The notes: generated from the letters alone by a model not told the origin. Counted from the first letter of the stretch, positions 1 to 9,301 are shown. The stretch is 64,000 bases of DNA from Stutzerimonas xanthomarina (GCF_003935375.1 NZ_RHQM01000004.1:124001-188000); one strand, 5' to 3'. A program made the numbers and translations.

Positions 1-596
1 AACTGGCCGAGCGCCAGTTGGAAGCACGCCTGAAGGGCGATCTGCTGGAAGTCTTCTCGGTGGACAAGTTCCCGAAGATGACCGATTACGTGGTCCCTGC
101 GGGCGTGCGTATCGCCGACAGCGCGCGCATTCGCCTCGGTGCCTATGTGGGTGAAGGCACCACCGTGATGCACGAGGGCTTCATCAACTTCAACGCCGGT
201 ACCGCCGGCCCGGGCATGATCGAAGGCCGCGTCTCCGCTGGCGTGTTCGTCGGCAAGGGTTCGGACCTCGGCGGCGGCTGCTCGACCATGGGCACCCTGT
301 CCGGTGGCGGCAACATCGTCATCTCCGTCGGCGAAGGCTGCCTGATCGGCGCGAATGCCGGCATCGGCATTCCGCTGGGCGACCGCAACACCGTGGAGTC
401 GGGCCTGTACATCACGGCCGGCACCAAGGTCAGCCTGCTCGACGACGGCGATCAACTGGTCAAAGTGGTCAAGGCGCGCGAGCTGGCCGGCCAGAGCGAC
501 CTGCTGTTCCGTCGCAACTCGCAGACCGGCGCGGTGGAGTGCAAGACCCACAAGTCGGCCATCGAGCTGAACGAGGCGCTGCACGCGCATAACTGA
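1..596 (+). CDS. dapD: Tetrahydrodipicolinate N-succinyltransferase, C-terminal part (5' end outside window)
   Basis: DapD transfers succinyl from succinyl-CoA to tetrahydrodipicolinate in the cytosolic diaminopimelate/lysine pathway. The frame is open from the window edge (first full codon at base 3) to the TGA at 594-596. Only about the last 198 residues are visible; the full enzyme in pseudomonads is roughly 340 residues. The visible part has the imperfect hexapeptide repeats of a left-handed beta helix (for example [19 protein letters not shown]) and a glycine-rich stretch [20 protein letters not shown] typical of the family. The csdA-csdE pair follows on the same strand. Recognition is by sequence memory and is confident. 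Confidence 0.93.
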   Translation, partial: LAERQLEARLKGDLLEVFSVDKFPKMTDYVVPAGVRIADSARIRLGAYVGEGTTVMHEGFINFNAGTAGPGMIEGRVSAGVFVGKGSDLGGGCSTMGTLSGGGNIVISVGEGCLIGANAGIGIPLGDRNTVESGLYITAGTKVSLLDDGDQLVKVVKARELAGQSDLLFRRNSQTGAVECKTHKSAIELNEALHAHN

Positions 597-670
597 GCAG
601 GAGCAGCGGCAAGCTGCGAGCCATGAGCGCCTGCCTTGCCGCATCCCCTGCAGCTGGAGGTTTGCCGCTT

Positions 671-1876
671 ATGGCCCTGTTTTCTCCCTGGCGTGCCGAC
701 TTCCCTGCCCTGGCGGTGCTCGAAGCGCAAGGCCAGACCTATCTCGACAGCGCCGCCACGGCACAGAAGCCGCAGGCGCTGATCGATGCTCTCAGCGGCT
801 ACTACACCTGCGGCGCCGCCAATGTGCACCGCGCCCAGCACCAGCCCGCCGAACGCGCAACTCGCGCTTACGAAGACTCGCGCATCAAGGTGGCGAAATG
901 GCTGAACGCGGCTTCGCCCACTGAAATCGTATTCACCCGCGGCGCGACGGAAGCGCTGAATCTGCTCGCCTACGGACTGGAACATCTGATCGGAGCCGGT
1001 GACGAGATCGTCATCAGCGCCCTCGAACATCACGCCAACCTGCTGCCCTGGCAACAGCTGGCCAAACGGCGCAACGCCAGACTGCAGGTGCTACCGATCG
1101 ATACCGCCGGGCGCATCGACCTGGCCGCAGCTGCCGCGCTGGTCGGGCCGCGTACCCGACTGCTGGCGGTGAGTCAGCTGTCCAACGTGCTGGGTGGCTG
1201 GCAACCGCTGGACGACCTGCTGCACCTGGCCAAGACCCAAGGTGCGCTGACCATCGTCGACGGTGCGCAGGGCGTGGTGCACGGCCGTCACGACATGACC
1301 ACGCTGGGTTGCGATTTCTACGTGCTCTCCAGCCATAAGCTCTACGGGCCGGATGGCGTCGGCGTACTGTACGGCCGCGGCGAATCGCTGCTGCAGCTGC
1401 GTCACTGGCAGTTCGGCGGCGAGATGGTGCGCATCGCCGATTATCAACACGCCGAGTTCCATGCCGCGCCCCTGGGCTTCGAGGCCGGCACGCCGCCGAT
1501 CTCCGGCGTCATCGGTCTCGGCGCCACGCTGGACTATCTGGCTGGACTCGACGTTGCTGCGGTCGAGCGTCACGAGCGGGCATTGCACGACCAGCTGCTC
1601 GCCGGGCTTGCCGCACGCAACGGCGTTCGCCTGCTCGGCTCGCCGCAGGTTGCGCTGGCCAGCTTCGTTGTCGAAGGCGTGCATCATTCCGACCTGGGGC
1701 ATCTGCTCACCGAACAGGGCATCGCGGTGCGCAGCGGCAATCACTGCGCCATGCCGCTGATGAAACACCTTGGTCTGGATGGCGCGACACGCGTCTCGCT
1801 CGGGCTGTACAACGACAGTGCCGACCTCGAGCGCTTCTTTAGCGCCCTCGATCAGGCCCTGGAGTTACTGCGATGA
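671..1876 (+). CDS. csdA: Cysteine desulfurase, SufS/CsdA class
   Basis: PLP-dependent class V aminotransferase-fold enzyme, 401 residues, that removes sulfur from L-cysteine as an enzyme-bound persulfide for Fe-S cluster or other sulfur metabolism. Seen: the PLP-lysine motif SSHKLYGPDG, the active-site loop VRSGNHCAMP carrying the persulfide cysteine, and an HRAQHQPAERAT segment near the N terminus. The frame is open further up to an ATG at 623, but the ATG at 671 is preceded by CTGGAGG and gives the usual family length and N terminus (MALFSPWRADFPAL), so I chose it. It overlaps csdE by four bases (ATGA), indicating translational coupling with its SufE-type acceptor. Confidence 0.9.
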   Translation: MALFSPWRADFPALAVLEAQGQTYLDSAATAQKPQALIDALSGYYTCGAANVHRAQHQPAERATRAYEDSRIKVAKWLNAASPTEIVFTRGATEALNLLAYGLEHLIGAGDEIVISALEHHANLLPWQQLAKRRNARLQVLPIDTAGRIDLAAAAALVGPRTRLLAVSQLSNVLGGWQPLDDLLHLAKTQGALTIVDGAQGVVHGRHDMTTLGCDFYVLSSHKLYGPDGVGVLYGRGESLLQLRHWQFGGEMVRIADYQHAEFHAAPLGFEAGTPPISGVIGLGATLDYLAGLDVAAVERHERALHDQLLAGLAARNGVRLLGSPQVALASFVVEGVHHSDLGHLLTEQGIAVRSGNHCAMPLMKHLGLDGATRVSLGLYNDSADLERFFSALDQALELLR

Positions 1877-2280
1877 GCGACTTGCCGCAAGCCGCTGGCG
1901 AAGCGCTGGAGGCATTCAGCCAGGCGCCCGGCTGGGAGCAGCGCGCACGTTTGCTGATGCAATGGGGTGAGCGGCTGGCACCGTTGGATGAAGATGAACG
2001 CAGCGAAACGAATCAGGTATCGGGCTGCGAAAGCCGCGTGTGGCTGGTCGGCGAACGACAGGACGGCTGCTGGCATTTTCGTGCCGGCAGTGACGCCCGA
2101 CTCATCCGCGGCCTGCTGGCGGTGCTGCTGGCAAGAGTCAATGGCCTGGACGCGGATAAGCTGGCACAGGTGGATATGGCCGACTGGTTCGCCAGCCTGG
2201 GGCTGTCACGACAGCTGTCACCATCGCGCAGCAACGGCATGAATGCCGTTCTGCAACGAATGCGTGAACTGACCGGCTGA
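1873..2280 (+). CDS. csdE: SufE-family sulfur acceptor
   Basis: Small cytosolic protein of 135 residues that accepts persulfide sulfur from the desulfurase. Cys52 in the motif VSGCESRVWL is the expected acceptor cysteine. The start overlaps the csdA stop by four bases, so the two genes form one unit. Length and motif fit SufE/CsdE; the csdE label rests mainly on the pairing with csdA. No clear hairpin terminator was seen after the stop; the next gene runs on the opposite strand. Confidence 0.88.
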   Translation: MSDLPQAAGEALEAFSQAPGWEQRARLLMQWGERLAPLDEDERSETNQVSGCESRVWLVGERQDGCWHFRAGSDARLIRGLLAVLLARVNGLDADKLAQVDMADWFASLGLSRQLSPSRSNGMNAVLQRMRELTG

Positions 2281-2354
2281 TCAGGCCCGCTGCCCGCGGT
2301 CGTCATGGTGGGCTGAAGCGCACCCTACGAGCAACCTACGGCTAGCACTGACGA

Positions 2355-3476
2355 TCAGCGCTTGCGCAGGATCACGCTGCCGATCGAGTAGCCCGCACCG
2401 AATGAGCTGAGCACACCGAGGCTGCCGCTGGGCAGGTCGTCCTGGTGCTTGTGGAAGGCGATCACCGAGCCGGCCGAACTGGTATTGGCGTAGGTATCGA
2501 GGATCACCGGCGCCTCTTCCTCGGTGGCGTCGCGGCCCAGCAGGCGGCGCACGATCAGGTGGTTCATGTTCAGGTTGGCCTGGTGCAGCCAGAAACGCTT
2601 CACCGATTCAACAGCGATGTCGTTCTCCGCCAGGTGCTCACCGATCAGCTCCGCCACCATCGGGCAGACTTCCTTGAACACCTTGCGACCTTCCTGGATG
2701 AACAGCTTGTCCGGATCGTTCATGTGCTCTTCGGCAGCACGGTTGAGAAAGCCGAAGTTGTTGCGGATGTTGTTGGAAAACTCGGTCACCAGCTTGGTAC
2801 TGATGACGTCCCACTGCTGCGCCGAGGTCGCCAGATCTTCGCGCTCGATGATTACCGCGGTGCAGGCGTCGCCGAAGATGAAATGGCTGTCGCGATCCCG
2901 GAAGTTCATATGCCCGGTACAGATCTCGGGGTTGACCATCAGGATCGCGCGCGCCTGGCCCAGCTTGATGCTGTTGACCGCGTTCTGGATGCCGAACGTG
3001 GCCGACGAGCACGCCACATTCATGTCGAAGCCGAAACCCTTGATCCCCAGTGCCGCCTGCACTTCGATGGCGACTGCCGGATAGGCGCGCTGCAGGTTGG
3101 AGCAGGCGACGATCACGCCGTCAATATCCGCAGCGGTCTTCCCGGCGCGAGCCAGCGCTTCTTCGGCTGCCTTGACCGACATCTCGCAGAGAATCGACCA
3201 CTCGTCATTGCTGCGCTCGGGAATGCGCGGAACCATGCGCTCGGGATCGAGAATGCCGGCCTTGTCGGTAACGTAGCGGCTCTTGATGCCGGAGGCCTTT
3301 TCGATGAAGGCGGAGCTGGACTCGGGCAGCGGCTGGATCTCGCCGGCCTCGATGGCAGCGGCATTCTCGCTGTTGAAGCGATGAACGTAGGTGTTGAAGG
3401 ACTCCACCAGTTCATCGTTGGAAATGCTGTTGGCAGGGGTATAAAGGCCGGTACCGCTGATGACGACGTTATACAC
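2355..3476 (-). CDS. Beta-ketoacyl-ACP synthase III family protein (FabH-like)
   Basis: Thiolase-fold condensing enzyme of 373 residues. Seen: Cys156 in NVACSSATFG, His298 in WLHQANLNMN and Asn331 in YANTSSAGS, which together make the Cys-His-Asn triad of KAS III enzymes. The frame continues 25 codons upstream, but the GTG at 3474-3476 follows a GAGAGGA ribosome site with six bases between, and the protein then starts YNVVISGTGLYTPAN as the family does. It resembles the P. aeruginosa PA3286 type that condenses medium-chain acyl-CoA with malonyl-ACP; that substrate is inferred from resemblance, not shown here. It appears monocistronic. The roughly 250 bases upstream are AT-richer and should hold its promoter, with TTATAA near 3613-3618 as a weak -10 candidate. 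Confidence 0.82.
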   Translation of the reverse strand: MYNVVISGTGLYTPANSISNDELVESFNTYVHRFNSENAAAIEAGEIQPLPESSSAFIEKASGIKSRYVTDKAGILDPERMVPRIPERSNDEWSILCEMSVKAAEEALARAGKTAADIDGVIVACSNLQRAYPAVAIEVQAALGIKGFGFDMNVACSSATFGIQNAVNSIKLGQARAILMVNPEICTGHMNFRDRDSHFIFGDACTAVIIEREDLATSAQQWDVISTKLVTEFSNNIRNNFGFLNRAAEEHMNDPDKLFIQEGRKVFKEVCPMVAELIGEHLAENDIAVESVKRFWLHQANLNMNHLIVRRLLGRDATEEEAPVILDTYANTSSAGSVIAFHKHQDDLPSGSLGVLSSFGAGYSIGSVILRKR

Positions 3477-3674
3477 GGTCGTTCCTCTCGAATGGCTTGA
3501 TCGTTTCTGACGTTGGGACGGCAGCAACAGGACTCGGCCAGTCACGATCATTCCAGCGCCTCTTATGGCGGCTATTGTGCATGAAAATCTGAAAGAATCC
3601 GTAACATTGCGCTTATAACGGGTAGGTAATTAAGTCTTTTGTCACATCCGAATGTGACCGATCAGTCCGAAAAT

Positions 3675-3702
3675 GAAGAGAGCGCCGAATGGCGCTCTCT
3701 TC
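3675..3702 (-). terminator. Intrinsic terminator downstream of tsdA
   Basis: Perfect 12-bp inverted repeat (GAAGAGAGCGCC / GGCGCTCTCTTC) with a four-base loop, placed 26 bases past the tsdA stop. In the direction of tsdA transcription the stem is followed by ATTTTC. Because it is symmetrical it also shields the FabH-like promoter region from read-through. Confidence 0.75.
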
Positions 3703-3727
3703 TGTCCTCAATGATGTACTTAAGTCT

Positions 3728-4648
3728 CTATTTGATGCCCTGTCCAAGTACGACGCCATCCACCTCCTGTCCATAGAGATTCACTCCGTCGTTGGCGTGG
3801 TAGCGAAGCCGCGTCTTTTCCACCGAGCCGTCGACCAGACGCGGGTCCTGCGGCCGCTCATGGCTGTTCATGTATGCGGCCACGTGCCAGGCATCCTCGT
3901 CGCTGAGCGAACCACCCTTGCCCAGCGGCATGCTCTCCTTGATGAAGGCCGCGGCGGTGTTGATCCGGTGCATCCCGGCACCCCAGTTGAACGAGTCCTT
4001 GCCCCATAACGGTGGGAACACATACGCGCCACCCGCCTGCTGGCCCTGGCCGTTGTCGCCGTGACAGACCGCGCACTGCTCGGCATAGATCTGCTTGCCC
4101 TTGGCGATATCGAAACCACCTTTGGGCTGTGGGACTTCGGGATAGGCCCGCCCCGGCAGCTCCTGGCCTGTCGGAGCACCAGTGGAAAGCCAGTAGGAAT
4201 ACGCCGTCAACGCATTGATCACATGGCTATCGGCTGCAGGCGGCTTGCCGTTCATGCTGAACTGGAAGCAGCCCTGTACGCGCTCGGCGTAGCTGTTGAC
4301 CTTGTCGTTCTTCTTCCGGTAAGCCGGATACATCGGATACGCACCCCACAGCGGCGCGGAGTTGGCCTTGCGCCCCTGATCGAGGTGGCAGTTGGTGCAG
4401 TTCATGCCGTTGCCGACGTACTCGGCGGCGTACTTCTGCGTGTCGACGAAGATCGCCCGGCCCTGCTGCACCAGTTCGCCATAGGCGTTGGCCGGCAGAT
4501 CCTTCTCCTGCGGGGGCTGGAAAAAGCTCTCACCTGCGCCCTTGGCGGCTTTCTGTGTCAGCTGGGACTGGTCGTCCATCTTGATCTCGGCCGCCAGCGA
4601 CGCACCGCTGACCGCCATGGCCAGCATCGTTAACCAGTAGGTTCTCAT
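3728..4648 (-). CDS. tsdA: Thiosulfate dehydrogenase (tetrathionate-forming), diheme cytochrome c TsdA
   Basis: Periplasmic diheme enzyme that joins two thiosulfates to tetrathionate with release of two electrons. 306 residues with a Sec signal peptide (about 1-20, ending SGASLAA). Heme sites are CTNCH at 84-88 and CAVCH at 192-196. Cys127 in the motif QGCFQFSMNGK corresponds to the unusual cysteine that ligates the active-site heme in TsdA, and Met240 in KESMPLGKGG is a candidate distal ligand of heme 2. These features are what separate TsdA from generic cytochromes. It overlaps tsdB by four bases (ATGA). TsdA from P. stutzeri is an experimentally studied enzyme; I recognise this as its orthologue. 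Confidence 0.88.
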   Translation of the reverse strand: MRTYWLTMLAMAVSGASLAAEIKMDDQSQLTQKAAKGAGESFFQPPQEKDLPANAYGELVQQGRAIFVDTQKYAAEYVGNGMNCTNCHLDQGRKANSAPLWGAYPMYPAYRKKNDKVNSYAERVQGCFQFSMNGKPPAADSHVINALTAYSYWLSTGAPTGQELPGRAYPEVPQPKGGFDIAKGKQIYAEQCAVCHGDNGQGQQAGGAYVFPPLWGKDSFNWGAGMHRINTAAAFIKESMPLGKGGSLSDEDAWHVAAYMNSHERPQDPRLVDGSVEKTRLRYHANDGVNLYGQEVDGVVLGQGIK

Positions 4649-5295
4649 TGGCTGCCCCCCTTGTGCTCCAGGCCGGCAAAGTACTCGGCGACGGCCTGCA
4701 CCTCGTCGTCGGTCATTGCACGGGCGATATGACCCATCAGGTCATTCGGGTCGTTCTTGCGCGTACCCTGACGCCAGGCATTGAGCTGCGCGCTGAGGTA
4801 TTGCGTCGACTGTCCGGCCAGCGGCGGGAAGCTCTCACCGACCCCAATGCCAGCGGGACCATGGCAGGCTACGCACTCGGGAATGTTGCGTTCCCAGGCA
4901 CCACGAAGGGCAAGGCGCGGCCCCACACCTTCCGCCTTTTCCGCCCGACCGATGCTGGCGAAAACCGGCGCAGGCCTGGCTTCGAGCATGGCCGCCACGG
5001 CATCCATCTCTTCGTCGCTCAAGGCCGCAGCAATCGGCTGCATGACCGGATTGCTTCTGGCACCGGAGCGGAAGTCCTCGAGCTGCTTGCGCGTATATCC
5101 GGCGGATATCCCGGCGAGGCGTGGAAAGCCGGCCGCCGCCATCCCCATCGCATCGGCACCGTGGCACGTGCCACACGCCATCGCCGCAGGGTTGGCGCCG
5201 CCCTGCGCGTAGATCTTTTGCCCATCGGCAGCCTGTGCCTGCATCGTCAGTAACAACGCAGCCACACCGGCCAGGGGCCAGTGAGTGAGTTTCAT
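4645..5295 (-). CDS. tsdB: Diheme cytochrome c, TsdA electron acceptor TsdB
   Basis: 216-residue periplasmic cytochrome with a signal peptide (about 1-22, ending QAQA) and two homologous c4-like halves. CGTCH lies at 41-45 and CVACH at 141-145. It is the first gene of the tsdB-tsdA unit and overlaps tsdA by four bases. In P. stutzeri TsdB receives electrons from TsdA and passes them to the respiratory chain; that role is taken from the family and the gene order. The region 5296-5551 upstream separates it from a divergent gene and should contain its promoter, but I could not pick a convincing one. Confidence 0.85.
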   Translation of the reverse strand: MKLTHWPLAGVAALLLTMQAQAADGQKIYAQGGANPAAMACGTCHGADAMGMAAAGFPRLAGISAGYTRKQLEDFRSGARSNPVMQPIAAALSDEEMDAVAAMLEARPAPVFASIGRAEKAEGVGPRLALRGAWERNIPECVACHGPAGIGVGESFPPLAGQSTQYLSAQLNAWRQGTRKNDPNDLMGHIARAMTDDEVQAVAEYFAGLEHKGGSQ

Positions 5296-5551
5296 GAAAG
5301 GGCCTCATCAGCGGTTGTAGTTATGCTTGCCGCCACCGGCGTGGTCTTCGCCGACGCTCGGGTCTATCGATGGTGTGCGGCAGCTTGTCGCAGAAGCGAC
5401 GCTACCACATCGCCACGGCGGCCCTCCAGAAACAGAATAAGCTTAGAACTGCTTTGCATATACCAGACACAGCGGCCCGCTGTGCAACCAGCGGTGCACA
5501 CGAGACAACGACCTTGGTTATCCTTGCGTGCTCACTCGCGCAGGAACCCCC

Positions 5552-6085
5552 ATGAAAGACCAACTTGCCGCACTGATCAGCCTTATCAGCTCCGGCTGCA
5601 TGACCGACGACGAAATTGGCCGCGTCGCGGCAGAAGCCGCGGAGGCGTACGCCGATCCGCAGGCATTTCTACAGGCCAACCCGGACATCAATTACGACGA
5701 CAGCTTTCCCATTCCTCTCGGCGAATGGGTGGTGGTCGGCAGCCTGCCGGAGACGGTCTTGTTCCAGGCTGATGATTATCAGGAGCTGTTCACGCAGATC
5801 GTCGCCTCCTTCGGCGACAGCGTGACCTTCGTCCTCAAGCCCAAGCAGCTCGCCAAGACCGAGCCGCTGACAGCGCTGAACCGCATTCAGGTGCAGCTGA
5901 GCAGCCTGTATCCGGAGAAAGGTGGCTACGTGCTGGTGGACTTCAGCGAGCCGCTGGACGATGAGCTGCAGGCGGTGCTGGTCTACACCTGCGACGTGCC
6001 ACGACTGATGGAGCTGGCGGTGGAAGTAGGCATCTATGCCGCGCCGGCCCTGGAGGTGTTGCGCGAGCAAACCGAGCAACCGTGA
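5552..6085 (+). CDS. Conserved hypothetical protein, function unknown
   Basis: 177 residues, acidic, with no signal peptide or membrane segment. I do not recognise a named domain. The ATG at 5552 is chosen over an in-frame GTG at 5528 because AGGAAC lies six bases ahead of it. The protein begins with a helical stretch (MKDQLAALISLI) and contains several predicted beta-strand segments such as EWVVVGSLPETVLF and KGGYVLVDFSEPL, suggesting a compact cytosolic alpha/beta protein. It is divergent from tsdB and tail-to-tail with a DUF3820 gene, so neighbours give little functional hint. Confidence 0.7.
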   Translation: MKDQLAALISLISSGCMTDDEIGRVAAEAAEAYADPQAFLQANPDINYDDSFPIPLGEWVVVGSLPETVLFQADDYQELFTQIVASFGDSVTFVLKPKQLAKTEPLTALNRIQVQLSSLYPEKGGYVLVDFSEPLDDELQAVLVYTCDVPRLMELAVEVGIYAAPALEVLREQTEQP

Positions 6086-6106
6086 CGGTAGGCACTTCGC
6101 CGGCGA

Positions 6107-6346
6107 TCAGCCGCGCGAGGCGTTGCGGCGGCGCAAGGGTTCCAACAGGGCTGAAAGCCCGTTGTGGTCGATCTCGTGCATCAGCTCCAGCAGCTGGCCG
6201 AGGCTGCCAGGCGGGAAGCCGACGCGGGCGAACCAGTTGAGGTAATTACCCGGCAGGTCGGCTATCAACCGGCCCTTGTACTTACCGTAGGGCATCGTCT
6301 GGGTCACCAGGCGTTCGAGATCTTCAGGCTTCATCGCTTCGGGCAT
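6107..6346 (-). CDS. DUF3820 family small protein
   Basis: 79-residue protein with the DUF3820 pattern: MPYGKYKGRLIADLPGNYLNWF followed by GFPPGSLGQLLELMHEID. Family members are small proteins of unknown function, sometimes described as quorum-sensing-regulated. The frame is open upstream to 6463, but that part reads as low-complexity junk; the ATG at 6344-6346 (MPEAMKPEDLE) or the one at 6332-6334 is more likely. Neither has a strong ribosome site. It is convergent with the hypothetical gene ending at 6085. Confidence 0.75.
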   Translation of the reverse strand: MPEAMKPEDLERLVTQTMPYGKYKGRLIADLPGNYLNWFARVGFPPGSLGQLLELMHEIDHNGLSALLEPLRRRNASRG

Positions 6347-6574
6347 CGGAGTGTCGGGCCGTCGAATACTGCCACAACCGCACCCGCTTCTGGCACACGA
6401 GCCTGATTCGATGGCGTTCCGATATTCCTTCGGGCTGGCCATCGCTTGGGACTGGGCGCACATACAGAGCGCCTATCCGCAGGATAGAAAGCCTTGGTTG
6501 GCGCATCGCCAGCCCGATCAACACAATGGCTTTCGACACGGCAGGCGAACTGCTGACAGCCATGGAGAACCGCG

Positions 6575-7099
6575 ATGCAAACGCCCAGACAACTGCCAGA
6601 ACTGGATGACGCCACCCTCGCCTTCGCCGAGCACGTGTTCGACAGCGCTCGCAACGGCGACAGCTCGCGCCTTGGTGAACTGCTCAGGCAGGGTATGCCA
6701 GCCGATCTTCGCAATCACGCCGGTGACAGCCTACTGATGCTCGCCAGCTACCACGGCCACCTCGACGCCAGTCGTGTGCTGCTCGAGCATGGCGCCGATC
6801 CGCAGCTGCGCAATATTCGCGGTCATACGCCGCTGGCGGGCGCAGCCTTCAAGGGCGACCTGAACATGATCGAGTTGCTGCTGGCGCACGGCGCCGATGT
6901 CGAGAGCCCCTGCGAGGACGGCAAAACCGCTCTGATGATGGCAGCCATGTTCAACCGTACCGAAATCATCGAACACCTGATCGCCCGGGGTGCCAACCCG
7001 CAAGCCGTCGACGCCAATGGCGCCACAGCACTGGTCGCCGCAGCCATGCTGGGTGCTCAGGACGCCCAGGCGTTGTTGCGAAGCCTGGTCTCCAGCTGA
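6575..7099 (+). CDS. Ankyrin repeat protein
   Basis: 174-residue cytosolic protein with a short N-terminal helix pair and about four ankyrin repeats, seen as repeated patterns such as GDSLLMLASYHGHLDASRVL, GHTPLAGAAFKGDLNMIELL and GKTALMMAAMFNRTEIIEHL. There is no signal peptide. Ankyrin repeats mediate protein-protein contacts; no partner is evident from neighbours. Small ankyrin proteins in pseudomonads (such as AnkB) have been linked to catalase function, but nothing here shows that for this copy. The start has CATGGAGAACCGCG before the ATG. Confidence 0.85.
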   Translation: MQTPRQLPELDDATLAFAEHVFDSARNGDSSRLGELLRQGMPADLRNHAGDSLLMLASYHGHLDASRVLLEHGADPQLRNIRGHTPLAGAAFKGDLNMIELLLAHGADVESPCEDGKTALMMAAMFNRTEIIEHLIARGANPQAVDANGATALVAAAMLGAQDAQALLRSLVSS

Positions 7100-7165
7100 C
7101 GCACGATGTTTCGGCGCAGTGCAAATTTTCACCTCGCTTGACCGGACCCTCGCAGCTATCAGCTA

Positions 7166-7636
7166 TCAGCCGCGCCCGATCGACGCAAAAACAGCCTTGC
7201 TGTGCTCAGCCAGCACGGGGGGGGCCAGCTCGACTTCCAACCCGCGACGACCTGCGCTCACGTAGATGCTCGCCTGCGCCTGCGCAGAACTGTCGATAAA
7301 GGTACGCAGACGCTTCTTCTGCCCCAGCGGACTGATACCACCGACCAGGTAACCGGTGGCCCGCTGGGCTGCCATCGGATCGGCCATCTCCACCTTCTTC
7401 ACGCCGGCCGCCTGGGCCAGCGCCTTGAGATCGAGGGTGCCGGCGACGGGCACCACGGCGACCAGCAGCTCGTTCTTCTCGCTACAGGCGAGCAGCGTCT
7501 TGAATACCCGCGCCGGATCAAGCCCGAGCTTTTCCGCCGCCTCCAGTCCATAGGACGCAGACTTGGGATCGTGCTCGTAACTGTGTACGGCGTGCTCGGC
7601 TCGGGCTTTTTTCAACAGGTCGATGGCAGGTGTCAT
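7166..7636 (-). CDS. ybaK: Cys-tRNA(Pro)/Cys-tRNA(Cys) deacylase, YbaK/EbsC family
   Basis: 156-residue trans-editing protein that hydrolyses mischarged Cys-tRNA(Pro). The YbaK/aminoacyl-tRNA-editing fold is recognised from the N-terminal segment [23 protein letters not shown], from [15 protein letters not shown], and from the conserved [19 protein letters not shown] block. The length matches the family. The start ATG at 7634-7636 is the natural N terminus. It sits alone between the ankyrin gene and glpD. Confidence 0.88.
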   Translation of the reverse strand: MTPAIDLLKKARAEHAVHSYEHDPKSASYGLEAAEKLGLDPARVFKTLLACSEKNELLVAVVPVAGTLDLKALAQAAGVKKVEMADPMAAQRATGYLVGGISPLGQKKRLRTFIDSSAQAQASIYVSAGRRGLEVELAPPVLAEHSKAVFASIGRG

Positions 7637-7708
7637 GGCTTTGTAGTGCTAATGATTGATGAATGGCGGTAACGTACGGCGACAAAGAATCGGTAGTTAT
7701 AAGCGCCC

Positions 7709-9253
7709 ATGAATCATCCTCTTCTTGCACCGCTCGCGGAAGTCTACGACCTGGCCGTGGTTGGCGGCGGCATCAATGGCGCAGGTATCGCCGCCGATGC
7801 CGTCGGGCGCGGCCTGTCGGTGTTTCTCTGCGAGCAGGGCGACCTGGGCGAACACACCTCCTCCGCCAGCAGCAAGCTGGTGCACGGCGGGCTGCGCTAT
7901 CTCGAACATTACGAGCTGCGCCTGGTTCGCGAAGCGCTGGCCGAGCGCGAAGTGCTGCTGGCCAAGGCGCCGCACATCATCACCCCGCTACGCTTCGTGC
8001 TGCCCTACCGTCCGCATCTGCGCCCGTCGTGGATGATCCGCACCGGCCTGTTTCTCTACGATCACCTCGGCAAGCGCGAAAAGCTCGGTGGTTCGCGCAG
8101 CCTGCGTTTCGGTGCCGACAGCCCGCTCAAGGACGAGATCACCCACGGCTTCGAATATTCCGATTGCTGGGTCGACGATGCGCGGCTGGTGGTACTCAAT
8201 GCCATGGCGGCACGCGAGCTGGGCGCGCATATCCACACCCGCACTCGCTGCGTCAGCGCGCGCAGCAGCAAGGGGCTCTGGCATCTGCATCTGGAGCGTC
8301 AGGACGGCAGCCGGTTTTCGATCCGCGCCCGCGCGCTGGTCAACGCCACCGGACCGTGGGTAGCCTCGTTCATCGAGGAGCAGCTCCGGCAGGCTTCGCC
8401 TCACGGCATGCGCCTGATCCAGGGCAGCCATATCGTCGTGCCGAAACTCTATGAGGGCGATCACGCCTACATCCTGCAGAACGAGGATCGGCGCATCGTG
8501 TTCATCACGCCGTATCTCGGCCAGTTCAGCCTGATCGGCACCACCGATCACGAGTACCACGGCGACCCGGCGCAGGTGCGGATCACCGATAATGAGATCG
8601 ACTACCTGCTGGCCATCGTCAACGCGCACTTCAAGCATCAGCTGCACCGCGCCCACATCCGGCACAGCTATGCAGGGGTCAGGCCGCTTTGCGATGACGA
8701 GTCCGACCAGCCCTCGGCGATCACCCGCGATTACACGCTCACACTCAGCGATAGCGCCGGTGAGGGACCGTTGCTCTCGGTGTTCGGCGGCAAGCTGACC
8801 ACCTATCGCAAGCTCGCCGAAGCAGCACTGGCGCAGCTGGCACCGCTGTTTCCCGAAATGAAACAGCCCTGGACGCACGACGCGGCGCTACCTGGCGGTG
8901 AGCACCTGGAGGAACCATCAGCACTGGCCCATGCGCTCTGCGCCAGCTACCCGTGGTTACCAGGGCCGATTGCGCGGCGCTGGGCGCGCACCTACGGCAG
9001 CCGCAGCTGGCTGCTGCTCAAGGGTACCGATGCGCTGCAGGACCTTGGCGAATGCTTCGGCGCCGGCCTGCACGCGCGCGAGGTGGACTACCTGATGGTC
9101 GAGGAATGGGCGCAGACGGCAGAAGACATCCTCTGGCGCCGCACCAAGCTCGGCCTGTTCATGCAGCCCGCGGAGGTCGCACTTCTGCAGCGCTATCTGG
9201 ATAGCCGGACAGCCGAGCGCCTGACCCACTTCGACCACGTCGCCCAAGGCTGA
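7709..9253 (+). CDS. glpD: Aerobic glycerol-3-phosphate dehydrogenase
   Basis: Membrane-associated flavoenzyme that oxidises sn-glycerol-3-phosphate to dihydroxyacetone phosphate and reduces ubiquinone. 514 residues. The N terminus shows the FAD dinucleotide-binding motif (YDLAVVGGGINGAGIAADA), then SSASSKLVHGGLRYLEHYEL and the later SVFGGKLTTYRKLAE segment, all diagnostic for GlpD. No glpF, glpK or glpR is adjacent, so here it is separate from the usual glp cluster. It ends 48 bases before the convergent metE stop with no obvious hairpin between. Confidence 0.92.
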   Translation: MNHPLLAPLAEVYDLAVVGGGINGAGIAADAVGRGLSVFLCEQGDLGEHTSSASSKLVHGGLRYLEHYELRLVREALAEREVLLAKAPHIITPLRFVLPYRPHLRPSWMIRTGLFLYDHLGKREKLGGSRSLRFGADSPLKDEITHGFEYSDCWVDDARLVVLNAMAARELGAHIHTRTRCVSARSSKGLWHLHLERQDGSRFSIRARALVNATGPWVASFIEEQLRQASPHGMRLIQGSHIVVPKLYEGDHAYILQNEDRRIVFITPYLGQFSLIGTTDHEYHGDPAQVRITDNEIDYLLAIVNAHFKHQLHRAHIRHSYAGVRPLCDDESDQPSAITRDYTLTLSDSAGEGPLLSVFGGKLTTYRKLAEAALAQLAPLFPEMKQPWTHDAALPGGEHLEEPSALAHALCASYPWLPGPIARRWARTYGSRSWLLLKGTDALQDLGECFGAGLHAREVDYLMVEEWAQTAEDILWRRTKLGLFMQPAEVALLQRYLDSRTAERLTHFDHVAQG

Positions 9254-9301
9254 TGGGTCACGGCGCAGCGCCCGCACTGGAGCGCAGCGCCCGCATCGAC
9301 C

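Noticed and set aside
623-670. Alternative upstream ATG for csdA at 623.
   Set aside because: No ribosome site, and the extra residues are not part of the family N terminus; ATG 671 is better placed.
2445-3500. 351-codon frame antisense to the FabH-like gene.
   Set aside because: The sense protein has the complete catalytic triad and a good start; the other frame is a shadow.
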